Positions 45,652 through 57,395 are shown, counted from the first letter of the stretch. The stretch is 64,000 bases of DNA from an uncultured Helicobacteraceae bacterium (GCA_934668765.1 CAKUOH010000006.1:29450-93449); one strand, 5' to 3'. Notes: generated from the letters alone by a model not told the origin. A program made the numbers and translations.

Positions 45652-46329
45652 ATGCGTGTTTTAATCATAGAAAACAATGAAGAGTTGGGCGAATCGCTAA
45701 GTGATGCGCTAAATGAAAAGAAATACCAAACCGACATCGCAGAGAATCTCAAAGACGGCAAATACTACATTGGCATTAGGAATTATGATTTAATCGTCTC
45801 AAATTGGAATCTAAGCGATGTAAATGGCGTGGATATAATCAATCAGATTAAAGAAAAAACGCCCAAAGTCCCTGTCATCATTATTTCAAGCAAGGAAGCT
45901 ACGGATATTGAAGTGAGTGCGCTAAATGGTGGGGCAGATGATTTCTTGCGATTTCCCTGCGCTAATGAAGTGTTTATCGCTAGAGTGGAAGCGCGACTGC
46001 GCTCGTGGGGCAGCAACTTAATTGAAATTGATGACTTGCTAATTAACCCCGATGAGGAAAAAATCGTCTATAAAGGGCAGGAAATCGAAGTCAAAGGCAA
46101 ACCATTTGAAGTGCTAACGCACCTAGCAAAGCATCGCGACCAGATTGTAAGTAAAGAGCAGCTTTTGGACGCTATATGGGAAGAGCCAGAGCTTGTTACG
46201 CCAAATGTCATTGAAGTAGCGATTAACCAAATCCGCCAAAAGATGGATAAGCCACTGCGAATCTCTACCATTGAAACCGTGCGCAGACGCGGGTATCGCT
46301 TTTGTTATCCTAAACCAGCGGAAGAATAG
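45652..46329 (+). CDS. hsrA: Orphan OmpR-type response regulator HsrA
   Basis: HsrA (HP1043 in H. pylori) is an essential, phosphorylation-independent regulator. The receiver domain here reads NYDLIVSNWNLSD, with Asn51 where the phosphoacceptor Asp belongs. The winged-helix DNA-binding domain (about 125-220) contains VKGKPFEVLTHLAKHRDQIV and ETVRRRGYRFCYPKPA, nearly as I recall from H. pylori, so the DNA target is probably conserved. No sensor kinase adjoins. ATG follows AAAGGATTAAATA. Confidence 0.93.
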   Translation: MRVLIIENNEELGESLSDALNEKKYQTDIAENLKDGKYYIGIRNYDLIVSNWNLSDVNGVDIINQIKEKTPKVPVIIISSKEATDIEVSALNGGADDFLRFPCANEVFIARVEARLRSWGSNLIEIDDLLINPDEEKIVYKGQEIEVKGKPFEVLTHLAKHRDQIVSKEQLLDAIWEEPELVTPNVIEVAINQIRQKMDKPLRISTIETVRRRGYRFCYPKPAEE

Positions 46330-46733
46330 GACAATTTGTTCTGTGGTATGCAATATGTCATTGCGAGTCCTTGCGACAGCAAGGCAAAACAATCCACTAA
46401 TGCGACTCTAGAATTAAGTGCGAATCCACTTACTTTAAGCGAATCTAAAAGCAATAATTTATCGATTTACTTTAAGTCATTGATATTTTTTATCTTTTAA
46501 ATTCGCGTGTTTTGGATTGCCACGAAAATTCGCTTCGCTCATTTTCTCGCAATGACAATTCGGTTTGGGTTGTTTAGTGCGAATCTACCGCATTTCAGCC
46601 TATTTGTTACGATTTTGCACATTGCAAAATTTTATAAAAAATCACAAAATTTATCTCTTTTATAAGATTTGATTTATAAAAAAATAGCTAGAATCCCAAA
46701 ATATTTTTTGAATTTTTATGACAAAGGCAGACT
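46330..46733. other. Intergenic region between hsrA and parA with two family A repeats
   Basis: GTCATTGCGAG to AACAATCCACT (46357-46397) and TGGATTGCCACG to TCTCGCAATGACA (46513-46557) are family A copies in opposite orientation. The remaining 300 bases are AT-rich with no ORF of note. The parA promoter probably lies near 46660-46700. Confidence 0.65.
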
Positions 46734-47522
46734 ATGAAATGTGAAACTATTACTATTGCAAATCAAAAAGGTGGTGTTGGCAAAACTACAACAGCGGTAA
46801 ATCTTGCCGCATCTCTTGCATACAAGGGCAAAAAAGTCCTGCTTATTGACGCAGACCCGCAGTCAAACGCCACCACGAGTTTAGGAATCCACCGCAACGA
46901 GCTTGATTTCTATCTCTACCATGTGCTTACAGGCTCTAAAAAACTATCTCAAATCATTACTAAAACCGACACGCGCAATCTTTTTCTTGCGCCGTCAAAT
47001 ATCGGGCTAGTGGGCTTTGAAAAGGAATTTTACAACAAAAAAACGCAAGGGCGCGAATTAGTCTTAAAGAAAAAAATCGAAGAAGTAACGGAGGAATATG
47101 ACTTTATCATCATTGATTCGCCACCTGCGCTTGGACCTTTAACGATGAATGCTTTAAGTGCGTCTGATTCGGTGCTGATTCCTATACAATGTGAATTTTT
47201 CGCGCTGGAGGGCTTGGCACAGCTTTTAAACACGATAAAGTTGCTAAAAGAGCAGATTAACCCAAATCTTAACATTAAAGGTTTTTTGCCGACAATGTTT
47301 GCATCGCAGAATAATCTCGCAAAACAGGTTGTTTATGACTTGTCGCAGCATTTTGATAAATATATGTTTAAGGATATGGATGCGCAAAATCTCATCATTC
47401 CGCGCAGTGTAAAACTCGCCGAATCGCCTAGCTTTGGAAAGCCCATTTTGCAATATGATATTCGCTCAAATGGCGCGGTGGCTTATCAAAACCTAGCTGA
47501 AGCCATTTTGCAGGGAGCGTAA
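46734..47522 (+). CDS. parA: Chromosome partitioning ATPase ParA
   Basis: ParA is a Walker-type ATPase that moves ParB-bound origins. NQKGGVGKTTTAVNLAASL is the deviant Walker A, LLIDADPQSNAT motif A', and YDFIIIDSPPALGPL Walker B. The 262 residues fit the chromosomal Soj class. The stop overlaps the parB start (TAATG). Confidence 0.95.
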   Translation: MKCETITIANQKGGVGKTTTAVNLAASLAYKGKKVLLIDADPQSNATTSLGIHRNELDFYLYHVLTGSKKLSQIITKTDTRNLFLAPSNIGLVGFEKEFYNKKTQGRELVLKKKIEEVTEEYDFIIIDSPPALGPLTMNALSASDSVLIPIQCEFFALEGLAQLLNTIKLLKEQINPNLNIKGFLPTMFASQNNLAKQVVYDLSQHFDKYMFKDMDAQNLIIPRSVKLAESPSFGKPILQYDIRSNGAVAYQNLAEAILQGA

Positions 47523-48421
47523 TGGCTAAAAAACAAGCATTAGGGCGCGGACTTGGTGCGCTTATCGGCGAAATGGAGAAAGCTTATGAGCAAAATATGG
47601 GCGATGATTCGCAGCTTGTCGTGGAAATTGACATTGACTTAATTAAGCCAAATCCCTTGCAGCCACGCAAGAATTTTGATGAATCTAGCATTGCTGAACT
47701 TGCCGCTTCGATTAAAGAATATGGCATTTTACAGCCCATTTTAGTCTATGAAGAAAATAATGAGTTTTTCTTAATCGCAGGTGAGCGCAGACTTCGCGCC
47801 TCAAAAGTCGCCAAACTATCCTCAATCAAAGCCATTGTCGCAGATATAAAGCCAGAAAAACTGCGCGAAATGGCACTTATCGAAAACATACAGCGCGAGG
47901 ATTTGAATCCCATCGATTTGGCACTCTCATACAGCGCGTTAATCAAGGATTACGGCATTACGCAAGATGAGTTAGCCCACAAGGTGCAGAAATCCCGTCC
48001 GCAGATTACAAACACTTTGGCACTTTTGAAACTGCCCAAAAATGCACAGGATTTGCTAATCAGTGGCAAAATCACGCAAGGACACGCCAAAATTTTGGTA
48101 AATCTAAATGAAAAAGATTTAAAAATCGCACTAGATTCAATAGTGGGGCAGAAATTATCCGTTAGCCAAAGCGAAAAATTAGTCCAAAAAATGAAGTTTA
48201 GCGATGAATCTAAAAAGCCAAAAAAATCAGCGCAAAACACAAGAGATTCAAAAGATTCACACGAATCTAGCGATATGGAGTTTGAATCTGCACTAAAAAA
48301 ACTAGCCACCATTTTCAAAAATCTAAAAATAGATTCTAAAATCAGTGGCGATTCTTTGGTGTTAAAGTTTCAAAATGTCGAAAAAATTACCACTTTATCA
48401 AAAAAAATATCAAAAATCTAG
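47522..48421 (+). CDS. parB: Chromosome partitioning protein ParB
   Basis: ParB binds parS sites near the origin and spreads as a CTP-dependent clamp. LGRGLGALIGE opens the protein, LIAGERRLRASKVAKL is the CTP/arginine region, and SRPQITNTLALLKLP the helix-turn-helix. A polar Ser/Lys linker precedes the C-terminal dimer domain. It has 299 residues. I did not find a clear TGTTNCACGTGAAACA-like parS in the window. Confidence 0.94.
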   Translation: MAKKQALGRGLGALIGEMEKAYEQNMGDDSQLVVEIDIDLIKPNPLQPRKNFDESSIAELAASIKEYGILQPILVYEENNEFFLIAGERRLRASKVAKLSSIKAIVADIKPEKLREMALIENIQREDLNPIDLALSYSALIKDYGITQDELAHKVQKSRPQITNTLALLKLPKNAQDLLISGKITQGHAKILVNLNEKDLKIALDSIVGQKLSVSQSEKLVQKMKFSDESKKPKKSAQNTRDSKDSHESSDMEFESALKKLATIFKNLKIDSKISGDSLVLKFQNVEKITTLSKKISKI

Positions 48422-48479
48422 GAATTTCTTGTAAAAATAAGATATACTTTGAAAATTTTTTAACTTTTAGGGAGGCGAA

Positions 48480-48905
48480 ATGGGTATAAGTTTGAATCCG
48501 CAGTTAATGCTACTTGTATTTGTTTTGTTTATCATATCTATTTATTTGCTAAATAAGTGGCTATATCAGCCTATTTTTAGTTTTATGGATGCGCGTGATG
48601 CGATGATAAAAAATGATTTGGATAATGCAAGTGGCAATGAGGGTGAGATAGAGGCGATTAAAGGCGAGATAGAGAGCATTTTGGATTCGGCTAGAAAGGA
48701 AGCGACTGCGATTAAAGAAAAGGCGATTTTAGAGGCAAAAGCGGAGTATGATAAGAAAATTGAGGCGTTAAAAGCGGAGAATGAAAAGGATTTGGCAAAT
48801 TTCTTGGAATCTATGCGATTAGAAAAGGACAATATCAAAGCCGCACTTTTGGCACAGCTACCAGACTTTCAAAAAAGCTTAAATGCGAAAATCAAGCAGA
48901 TTTAA
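48480..48905 (+). CDS. atpF': F1Fo ATP synthase subunit b'
   Basis: A membrane helix (about 8-26, LMLLVFVLFIISIYLLNKW) followed by a charged coiled coil identifies one of the two b-type stalk subunits. At 141 residues, and lacking a signal, it is the b' form. GGGAGG precedes the ATG. It opens the ATP synthase series directly downstream of parB, as in H. pylori HP1137. The Fo subunits a and c lie elsewhere. Confidence 0.9.
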   Translation: MGISLNPQLMLLVFVLFIISIYLLNKWLYQPIFSFMDARDAMIKNDLDNASGNEGEIEAIKGEIESILDSARKEATAIKEKAILEAKAEYDKKIEALKAENEKDLANFLESMRLEKDNIKAALLAQLPDFQKSLNAKIKQI

Positions 48906-48915
48906 GGGAGTGGCG

Positions 48916-49437
48916 ATGAATCAAATAAAATTTTTGGCATTGATTTTTGTTGCGTTGCCTGTAATTGTGGGCGCGGCGGAAGTTAGCATAGAAAATAGCG
49001 ACTTTGTAATGCGAAGCATAAATTTTGTGATTTTTGCGGTGATTTTGTGGTGGCTTGTGGCAAAACATATCAAAAATGCACTAAAATCTAGGCAGGATAA
49101 TATTTCAGCGCAATTAAACGCCGTGCAGGATAAACTTGCAGATTCAAGGGCAAAAAAAGATAGTGCGTTAAAAGAGCTAGAAAAATCCAAAAAATTAGCC
49201 CAAGATATTGTGGCTGGTGCAAAAAAAGAAGCAGTGATTTTGACAGAAAATATCGCTACGCAGTGCAAGAATGATAGCGAATCATTGCGTAAAACTCACG
49301 CAGAGCGACTAAATTTCGAGCAAAAGCGTATCAAACAAGCCGTGATTGCGGAAGTTTTGGACGAACTTTTGAGTGATAAAAATATCACACTTGATAAAAG
49401 CGCGTTTGTAGAGATTCTAACTAAAAGGGTGGCGTGA
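48916..49437 (+). CDS. atpF: F1Fo ATP synthase subunit b
   Basis: The second stalk subunit starts at ATG 48916 after AAGGGAGTGGCG. Its N-terminus MNQIKFLALIFVALPVIVGA resembles a signal peptide, followed by a membrane helix (VIFAVILWWLVAKHI) and a long coiled coil. The cleavable-looking leader is a feature of this lineage. It has 173 residues. The stop overlaps atpH. Confidence 0.9.
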   Translation: MNQIKFLALIFVALPVIVGAAEVSIENSDFVMRSINFVIFAVILWWLVAKHIKNALKSRQDNISAQLNAVQDKLADSRAKKDSALKELEKSKKLAQDIVAGAKKEAVILTENIATQCKNDSESLRKTHAERLNFEQKRIKQAVIAEVLDELLSDKNITLDKSAFVEILTKRVA

Positions 49438-49979
49438 TGAATACGATTGTGGCAAAAAAATACACAAAGGCATTGGTTAGTGCGCTAAAAGATAGCGAGA
49501 TTAAGGAAGCGGTGGATTTGCTTGGGCGAATCGCAAAGGGTTTTGAGGACGCGCAGTTTTATGGCGTGATTGATTCGCCTTTTGTGTTAAAATCAAAGCG
49601 TTTGGAGCTTGTTTTGGAGATTTTTGGATTAGATTCAGTTAAAGACAAAAAGCTAGTAAATTTCCTAAAACTTTTAAATGAAAAAAATCGCCTTTGTGAG
49701 ATTCCTAGTATTTATAATGAGCTAAATCGCTACATTCGCACGAAAAACAACGAATATGAACTCATCGTGCAGTCAAATTTCGCGTTAGATTCAAAGGATT
49801 TGGAATCTATTAAGCAGAAATTAGAGCAAAGGCTAAAAGTCAAACTCTATGTTTCGCAGAAAAAAAACAACATTGAGGGAATCAAACTTTTTGTCGATGG
49901 AATGGGTGTTGAGAGCGCGTTTTTAAAGCAGAGTTTGACAAATGGTATAAAGAGCCATATCTTAAAAGCATTTAATTAA
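49437..49979 (+). CDS. atpH: F1Fo ATP synthase subunit delta
   Basis: Delta (OSCP) joins the b stalk to the alpha subunits. MNTIVAKKYTKALVSAL at the start and GIKLFVDGMGVESAFLKQSL near the end fit the family. ATG 49437 overlaps the atpF stop (TGATG); a GTG one codon earlier is possible but less well placed. It has 180 residues. Confidence 0.92.
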   Translation: MNTIVAKKYTKALVSALKDSEIKEAVDLLGRIAKGFEDAQFYGVIDSPFVLKSKRLELVLEIFGLDSVKDKKLVNFLKLLNEKNRLCEIPSIYNELNRYIRTKNNEYELIVQSNFALDSKDLESIKQKLEQRLKVKLYVSQKKNNIEGIKLFVDGMGVESAFLKQSLTNGIKSHILKAFN

Positions 49980-49994
49980 AAGAAAGGAGTAAAG

Positions 49995-51506
49995 ATGTCA
50001 AGTAAGATTCAGGTAGATGAAATAAGCTCAATTATTAAGCAAAAAATCGAGGATTTTGAGCTAAAAATCGACATAGATGAGGTAGGGACGGTCATAAATT
50101 ACGCGGACGGCGTGGCGCGAGTTTATGGGCTAAAAAATGTAATGTATTACGAAATGGTAGAATTTGAGACAGGCGATAAGGGCTTGGCTTTGAATCTAGA
50201 GGACAATAGTGTGGGTGTGGTTGTGCTGGGTGCTGGGCGCGAAATCAAAGAGGGCATTTCTGTCAAAAGATTAGGCACTCTTATGAGTGTGCCTGTGGGC
50301 GATGCGGTTGTAGGGCGCGTAATAAATGCACTTGGAGAGCCTATTGATGGCAAAGGTGCGATTGAGGCAAAAGAGCATAGATTTATCGAAGTCAAAGCAC
50401 CAGGCATTATGGCGCGAAAATCCGTGCACGAGCCATTGCAAACAGGAATCAAAGCCATTGATGCGCTTGTGCCTATCGGGCGTGGGCAAAGGGAGCTAAT
50501 CATCGGCGACAGGCAAACAGGCAAAACAACCGTTGCTGTGGATACTATTATCAATCAAAAAGGACAAGATGTCATTTGCATCTATGTGGCAATCGGACAA
50601 AAGGAATCAACGGTCGCCCAAGTTGTCCGCAGACTTGAAGAACACGGCGCGATGGAGTATAGCATTATCGTAAATGCACCCGCTTCAGATTCGGCTACTA
50701 TGCAGTTTTTAGCACCTTATGCAGGCGTTACGATGGGCGAATATTTTAGAGACAACGCTCGCCACGCACTAATAATCTATGATGATTTAAGCAAACACGC
50801 CGTTAGCTATCGCGAAATGTCGTTAATCTTGCGCCGTCCGCCCGGACGCGAGGCATTCCCCGGCGATGTTTTCTACCTACATTCTAGGCTTTTAGAGCGC
50901 GCAGCGAAATTAAGCGATGATTTGGGGGCTGGTTCGCTAACCGCGCTTCCTATCATCGAAACTCAAGCAGGCGATGTCGCAGCGTATATCCCTACAAATG
51001 TTATTTCCATTACCGATGGGCAAATCTTTTTGGAGACGGATTTATTTTACTCTGGGATTCGTCCTGCAATCAATGTGGGCTTGTCTGTTTCGCGCGTGGG
51101 TGGCGCAGCGCAGGTTAAGGCGATGAAGCAAGTCGCGGGGACTTTAAGGCTAGATTTAGCGCAGTATAGGGAATTGCAAGCGTTTTCGCAATTTGCATCG
51201 GATTTAGATGAGGGCAGTCGCAAACAGCTTGATAGAGGGCAAAGAATGGTTGAGGTGCTAAAACAGCCACCTTATTCGCCTTTATCGGTTGAAAAGCAAA
51301 TTGTCATTATTTTTGCTGGTGCGAAAGGCTATTTGGATAATATCCCTGTTAATAAAATCACTAAATTTGAAGCGGATTTGTATCCATTTATCGAAGCGAA
51401 ATATCCAAAGATTTTTGAAACTTTGATTAGCAAAAAGGCAATCGATTCGGATTTAGAGGCACTTTTAAAGCAAGCATTAGAAGAGTTTAATAATTCATTC
51501 GCGTAA
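49995..51506 (+). CDS. atpA: F1Fo ATP synthase subunit alpha
   Basis: The non-catalytic nucleotide-binding subunit has the P-loop [14 protein letters not shown], the LDGRVPSAV-free signature [17 protein letters not shown], and [17 protein letters not shown]. It is 503 residues, full length, with AGGAG before the ATG. Confidence 0.97.
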   Translation: MSSKIQVDEISSIIKQKIEDFELKIDIDEVGTVINYADGVARVYGLKNVMYYEMVEFETGDKGLALNLEDNSVGVVVLGAGREIKEGISVKRLGTLMSVPVGDAVVGRVINALGEPIDGKGAIEAKEHRFIEVKAPGIMARKSVHEPLQTGIKAIDALVPIGRGQRELIIGDRQTGKTTVAVDTIINQKGQDVICIYVAIGQKESTVAQVVRRLEEHGAMEYSIIVNAPASDSATMQFLAPYAGVTMGEYFRDNARHALIIYDDLSKHAVSYREMSLILRRPPGREAFPGDVFYLHSRLLERAAKLSDDLGAGSLTALPIIETQAGDVAAYIPTNVISITDGQIFLETDLFYSGIRPAINVGLSVSRVGGAAQVKAMKQVAGTLRLDLAQYRELQAFSQFASDLDEGSRKQLDRGQRMVEVLKQPPYSPLSVEKQIVIIFAGAKGYLDNIPVNKITKFEADLYPFIEAKYPKIFETLISKKAIDSDLEALLKQALEEFNNSFA

Positions 51507-51518
51507 AAGGCATAAGCA

Positions 51519-52433
51519 ATGGGAAATAGTTTAAAAGAGATTAGAAAAGAAATTGCAAGTATTAAAAATATCCAAAAAACTACTCGTGCAATGAAGCTCG
51601 TGGCAAATTCCAAGCTCAAAAAAGCTGTCGAAGCCGCTAAGCGCAGTCGAATCTATGCTACAAAACTAAATGAAGTTTTTAATGACATTATCCAAAAAAC
51701 GCTCTCAAATGGCAATCTCTTTGAGAAAAACGACATTTTGTTTGTGGATAAAGATAGGGCGATAAAAATGGTGGATATTGTATTTATCACATCAGACAAA
51801 GGCTTGTGTGGCGCATTTAATTCAAACACCATAAAGTCCGTTGTTGCGCTTATGAATGAATATAAAAAGCAAGATATTAAGGTGCGACTGCGTGGCGTGG
51901 GGAAAACAGGCATTCGTTATTTTAATTTTAATGAAATCGAGCTATGCGATGAATCTGATACGCTTTCGTCAAATCCTAGCGATTCGGCGGCAAGTGAGTT
52001 TATTATGAAAGCGGTAAATGACTATATTGAGGGCATTACGGACAAAGTCATAATCATTCATAATGGCTTTAAAAATATGCTATCTCAAGAGATTCAGCAA
52101 GTAGAGATTTTGCCCTTTAAGGTGGATTTGGATGAAGTCGCCACAAAGGCAAAAAGTGGCGCAAATAGTGGCGAAATGACGATTGAGCCGACAGATGATG
52201 AAAAGCAGATTTTAGATGAACTAGTGCGACAATATATTAACTACAATATGTTTTACGCGCTAATCGATTCGCTTGCAGCGGAGTTAAGTGCGCGAATGCA
52301 GGCGATGGATACAGCGACTGAAAATGCAGCGGAGTTGGTTAGGGATTTGACGATTAAGCATAACAAAGCGCGTCAAGCGGCGATTACTACGGAATTAGTA
52401 GAGATAAATGCTGGCGCAGAAGCGATGAAATAG
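51519..52433 (+). CDS. atpG: F1Fo ATP synthase subunit gamma
   Basis: Gamma is the rotating shaft. SLKEIRKEIASIKNIQKTTRAMKL-type N-terminus (first 20 residues begin MGNSLKEIRKEIASIKNIQK) and a C-terminal helix ending RQAAITTELVEINAGAEAM are diagnostic, with SDKGLCGAFNSN near residue 90. It has 304 residues. Confidence 0.95.
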   Translation: MGNSLKEIRKEIASIKNIQKTTRAMKLVANSKLKKAVEAAKRSRIYATKLNEVFNDIIQKTLSNGNLFEKNDILFVDKDRAIKMVDIVFITSDKGLCGAFNSNTIKSVVALMNEYKKQDIKVRLRGVGKTGIRYFNFNEIELCDESDTLSSNPSDSAASEFIMKAVNDYIEGITDKVIIIHNGFKNMLSQEIQQVEILPFKVDLDEVATKAKSGANSGEMTIEPTDDEKQILDELVRQYINYNMFYALIDSLAAELSARMQAMDTATENAAELVRDLTIKHNKARQAAITTELVEINAGAEAMK

Positions 52434-52457
52434 TGGTAAGCTATGAAATAATTTTAA

Positions 52458-53894
<1,437 letters not shown>

Positions 53895-53919
53895 AAATAA
53901 AAAGTTAAGGTTTTAGGCA

Positions 53920-54312
53920 ATGGAGCATATTAAATTGAGCATCGTTACGCCCTATGGCGAGATATTTAGCGATAATGTGAAGTCCGTGTTTTTGCCCGGA
54001 AGCGAGGGTGAATTTGGCGTTTTGCCGGGGCATTGTGATTTTTTGTCGCTTTTAAAAGTAGGCGTGATTGAGATTTTAAAAAAAGATGACAAAAGAGAAT
54101 TAGTTGCGATAAATTGGGGTTATGCAGAGGTAACAGCAGATAAAGTCGATGTTTTGGCAAATGGCGCGGTAGCCATTGAGGGCAATAGCGAGAGTGCTAT
54201 TAGCAATGCGATTGACAATGCTAAAAACTTGCTAAAATCCGCTGCCAAAGAAGAAGCACTTGTTTCAATCGCGCTCACAAAGATTGAATCAAACGCAAAG
54301 CAACTCTTATAA
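53920..54312 (+). CDS. atpC: F1Fo ATP synthase subunit epsilon
   Basis: Epsilon regulates ATP hydrolysis and couples gamma to the c ring. SIVTPYGEIFSDNVKSVFLP, then GSEGEFGVLPGHCDFLSLLK, form the beta-sandwich; a short C-terminal helical part follows. It has 130 residues and ends 10 bases before the tolQ start, so the ATPase and Tol series may be one transcript. Confidence 0.94.
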   Translation: MEHIKLSIVTPYGEIFSDNVKSVFLPGSEGEFGVLPGHCDFLSLLKVGVIEILKKDDKRELVAINWGYAEVTADKVDVLANGAVAIEGNSESAISNAIDNAKNLLKSAAKEEALVSIALTKIESNAKQLL

Positions 54313-54322
54313 AGGCGAATCT

Positions 54323-54919
54323 TTGAGTCAATTTTTAAGTGGCATAGGACCTGTTACTTGGGTTGTTTTGGTGTGGCTGTCGATTTATTTTATCATTAAC
54401 ATTTGGATTTTTATTTGGCGCACAATCAAGCTAAATGACACGCTAAACACCGAGCGCGACACTTTGGAGCTAATCATTACTTCGCACACGCCTATGCCAA
54501 AATCCACATTTTTTAAGCTCTTTGATTCGCAGGAGCTAAATACGAATCTTTTTAGTGTCTATAAACTTCAAGCCATATCTCAAGCCACAATTGGGCTGTC
54601 AATGCTTAGTATTATCTCATCGACTGCGCCATTTATCGGGCTTTTTGGCACAGTGGTAGAGATTTTGGAGGCGTTTTATCATCTTGGCGGTGAGGGCAAA
54701 GTTAGTTTTGATATTATCGCGCCCATTATTTCAAAGGCACTTATTGCTACGGCATTTGGAATCTTAACGGCGATTCCAGCGTATTCATTTTATATAATAT
54801 TGCGCCGAAAGGTTTATCAAATCAGCTCATTTTTGGATATGCAAATCCATTTCGTGTTATCTAGTGAGCAACCCAAAAAAGATGATTTTAAAATCACGCT
54901 AACTAAAGCTGGTAATTAA
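54323..54919 (+). CDS. tolQ: TolQ/ExbB-type proton channel protein
   Basis: This inner-membrane protein forms a proton channel with TolR. From TTG 54323, with AAAGG seven bases upstream, it starts MSQFLSGIGPVTWVVLVWLS. Three membrane segments are seen, and SSTAPFIGLFGTVVEILEAF is the MotA/TolQ/ExbB signature. A longer frame runs back into atpC and has no support. The presence of tolB downstream favours TolQ over ExbB. It has 198 residues. Confidence 0.87.
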   Translation: MSQFLSGIGPVTWVVLVWLSIYFIINIWIFIWRTIKLNDTLNTERDTLELIITSHTPMPKSTFFKLFDSQELNTNLFSVYKLQAISQATIGLSMLSIISSTAPFIGLFGTVVEILEAFYHLGGEGKVSFDIIAPIISKALIATAFGILTAIPAYSFYIILRRKVYQISSFLDMQIHFVLSSEQPKKDDFKITLTKAGN

Positions 54920-54930
54920 AGGCGCGATTT

Positions 54931-55335
54931 TTGGAAAGTTACGATGATTTCGGGCTAAATGACAAGCCAGAGCTAAATATCACGCCGCTTGTGGATATTA
55001 TGCTTGTGCTTTTGGCGATTTTGATGGTAACTACGCCTACGATTGTTTATAAAGAGGACATAACTCTTGCGCGTGGTTCTAAAACGCAAAAAGTGGTAAA
55101 TGAGCCACAAATTGAAGTGCGAATCGACAAAAAACGCAATATTTATATCAAAGACGCCACTTATAATTTCAAAAATTTTACGGATAATTTCAATCTTTTG
55201 GGGCAGAGCTATGACAAAGCCACAGAGGTGCGAATCCGCGCCGATAAGGACATAAATTACGGCGATGTGATTTTTGTGCTTAAAAGCATTAAAGAGGCTG
55301 GATTCTTAAAGGTGTCCTTAATTACAAATGGATAG
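54931..55335 (+). CDS. tolR: TolR/ExbD-type protein
   Basis: One membrane segment near the N-terminus carries the proton-conducting Asp in LNITPLVDIMLVLLAILMV. The periplasmic domain ends VLKSIKEAGFLKVSLIT. TTG is the start, with AAAGG at proper spacing. It has 134 residues and overlaps tolA by eight bases. Confidence 0.88.
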   Translation: MESYDDFGLNDKPELNITPLVDIMLVLLAILMVTTPTIVYKEDITLARGSKTQKVVNEPQIEVRIDKKRNIYIKDATYNFKNFTDNFNLLGQSYDKATEVRIRADKDINYGDVIFVLKSIKEAGFLKVSLITNG

Positions 55336-56125
55336 ATTTGATAGTAATTACAAAGACGGAATCTTCGTATTAAGTGGCATTTTCGCACTTTCATTATATG
55401 TGCTTTTGTTGCTACTTTTGGCTTTGCTTTTTAAATTAAGCGAAGTGCGAATCAATATCTCAATCAACGCGCCAAGCGCGATTTCTGCTATTAGCGTGGA
55501 TTTGGTGGAGATTCCTATAAGCGTCCCACTTGAATCTAGCGCAGAAGAAATTAGCGAGACGCCCAAAAATGACAATGCCGAAAATCCTAAAGATACAGGC
55601 TCAAAAAGTGCGCTCTCTGGGCTTGGAATGGGTGATTTATTTGAAAAAATAGACACAAATAAACCCGCCAAAGATTCCAAGCTAGCCGATAATCGCGACA
55701 AAATCGCACTCAATAAAAAAGGCGAAAATTCAACAAATGAAAAATTAAGCCAAATCATCGAAAAAACGCAAAATATTATGAATACACTAGAAAATCTAAA
55801 CGCAAATATTGCCATTACTGCCGATTCAAGCAACTCCAAATTTTGCGAGAAATACAGCGATTACTGCGATGAACTCTATAAACTTTTGTATAAAAATTGG
55901 CACACCAAAAGCTCATTTGTTGAAAAATTAAGCTCAAAAGTGCAAATTTCCATTAGTAAAGACGGAAATTTTAGCTATACTATCAAAAAAAAATCTGGCA
56001 ACAATGTCTTTGATAAGGAATTAGCGCAATCACTACAAAGCCTAAAGGCGCAGAAATTCCCCACACTTGAGGACATAAAAATTGATAAATTAGAAGTAAA
56101 TTTTACCAATAAAGGGAGGCTATAA
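55328..56125 (+). CDS. tolA: TolA/TonB-like energy-transducing protein
   Basis: A single N-terminal membrane helix (about 13-38) is followed by a polar linker (residues 75-160, including NPKDTGSKSALSGLGMGD) and a C-terminal TonB/TolA fold (ELYKLLYKNWHTKSSF, KVQISISKDGNFSYTIKKKS). It should span the periplasm and pass energy from TolQR to TolB and the outer membrane. TolA is preferred to TonB from context and the lack of a Pro-rich linker. It has 265 residues. Confidence 0.82.
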   Translation: MDRFDSNYKDGIFVLSGIFALSLYVLLLLLLALLFKLSEVRINISINAPSAISAISVDLVEIPISVPLESSAEEISETPKNDNAENPKDTGSKSALSGLGMGDLFEKIDTNKPAKDSKLADNRDKIALNKKGENSTNEKLSQIIEKTQNIMNTLENLNANIAITADSSNSKFCEKYSDYCDELYKLLYKNWHTKSSFVEKLSSKVQISISKDGNFSYTIKKKSGNNVFDKELAQSLQSLKAQKFPTLEDIKIDKLEVNFTNKGRL

Positions 56126-57390
56126 TGAAAAAAATATTGCTGATTTTTGCGCTGTGTGCGTCATTTGTGGCGAATCTTTTTGCGCTTGATGCGACTATCG
56201 AAGTGGTAAAAGACGCCACGAAATTGCCCACGATTGTGGTTGAAAATCTAAATGCCAATAAAAATGATGTGCTAATTTCAAGCAAGATTCATAAAATGCT
56301 AGTGGCGGATTTAAAGGTAAGCGGGCATTTTAGTGTCATAGAGAGAAATGATGGCGACAAAAATATAGATTATGAATCTTATGCGCGTGAGAATGTGAAT
56401 CTTGTAGTCAAACTCACAAGCGAGGCAAGTGGTGGTGAGCTAGTCTCTACGATTCAAGTCTATGATGTAAATGTCCGCCAAGTTGCGCTTTCAAAGCAGT
56501 ATAGCGTGAAAGAGGAAATGCGCTTTCCGTTTTTGGCGCACAAAATGGCGATTGACATAAATGGCTACATTCAAGCACCCAGCATTGATTGGATGAATCG
56601 ATTCGTGGTTTTTTCTAAATACACCAAAAGCAAAGAGAGCTACATTGTAATTGCGGATTATACACTGACTTATCAAAGTGCGGTGATTCGCGAGGGGCTA
56701 AATATTTTCCCAAAATGGGTGGATTTGGAGCAAACTACGATTTTATTTACCAAATATCTGCCAAAACCCACGCTCATACGCTACAATATCTACACAGGCA
56801 AAATGGAGCGATTGTTATCTAGCGATGGGCTAATAATCGCTAGTGATGTTAGCAAGGACGGCAGAAAAGTTCTGCTTACGATGGCTCCAAAGGGGCAGAC
56901 AGATATTTATCTCTATGATATGACAACCAAGCAAAATACGAAGCTAACGAATTACAACGGCATTGATGTGGGCGCGAATTTCATCAATAACGAAAAAAGC
57001 ATTATGTTTATCAGCGATAGGCTAGGCTATCCAAATATTTTTTCGTTAGATTTAAAATCACGCCTTATTACGCAGTTAGTCTATCACGGGCGCAACAATA
57101 GCAGTGCTAGTGCACACAACGAATATATCGTGTATTCAAGCAGAGAGAGCGCAAATGAGTTTGGACCAAATATCTTTAATTTATATTTGATTTCTACTAA
57201 AAGCGACTATATTAGGCGATTAACGGCAAGTGGCGTAAATCAAATCCCACGATTTTCGCGGGACGGCGGAAGTATAATGTTTGTCAAAAGCACAGAGGAA
57301 GAGAGTTCGCTAGGCATTATCCGCCTAAATTATAACAAAAGCTACCTTTTTCCACTCGCAAACGAAAAGATTCAATCCATTGATTGGTAA
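56125..57390 (+). CDS. tolB: Tol-Pal periplasmic protein TolB
   Basis: TolB is a periplasmic beta-propeller that interacts with Pal. After a signal peptide (LLIFALCASFVANLFA) come an N-terminal domain and a propeller with repeats such as VSKDGRKVLLTMAPKGQTDI, YLYDMTTKQNTKLTN and IPRFSRDGGSIMFVKS. It has 421 residues. The ATG overlaps the tolA stop by one base. A pal gene, which usually follows, is not present; nadA comes next. Confidence 0.92.
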   Translation: MKKILLIFALCASFVANLFALDATIEVVKDATKLPTIVVENLNANKNDVLISSKIHKMLVADLKVSGHFSVIERNDGDKNIDYESYARENVNLVVKLTSEASGGELVSTIQVYDVNVRQVALSKQYSVKEEMRFPFLAHKMAIDINGYIQAPSIDWMNRFVVFSKYTKSKESYIVIADYTLTYQSAVIREGLNIFPKWVDLEQTTILFTKYLPKPTLIRYNIYTGKMERLLSSDGLIIASDVSKDGRKVLLTMAPKGQTDIYLYDMTTKQNTKLTNYNGIDVGANFINNEKSIMFISDRLGYPNIFSLDLKSRLITQLVYHGRNNSSASAHNEYIVYSSRESANEFGPNIFNLYLISTKSDYIRRLTASGVNQIPRFSRDGGSIMFVKSTEEESSLGIIRLNYNKSYLFPLANEKIQSIDW

Positions 57391-57395
57391 TGTAA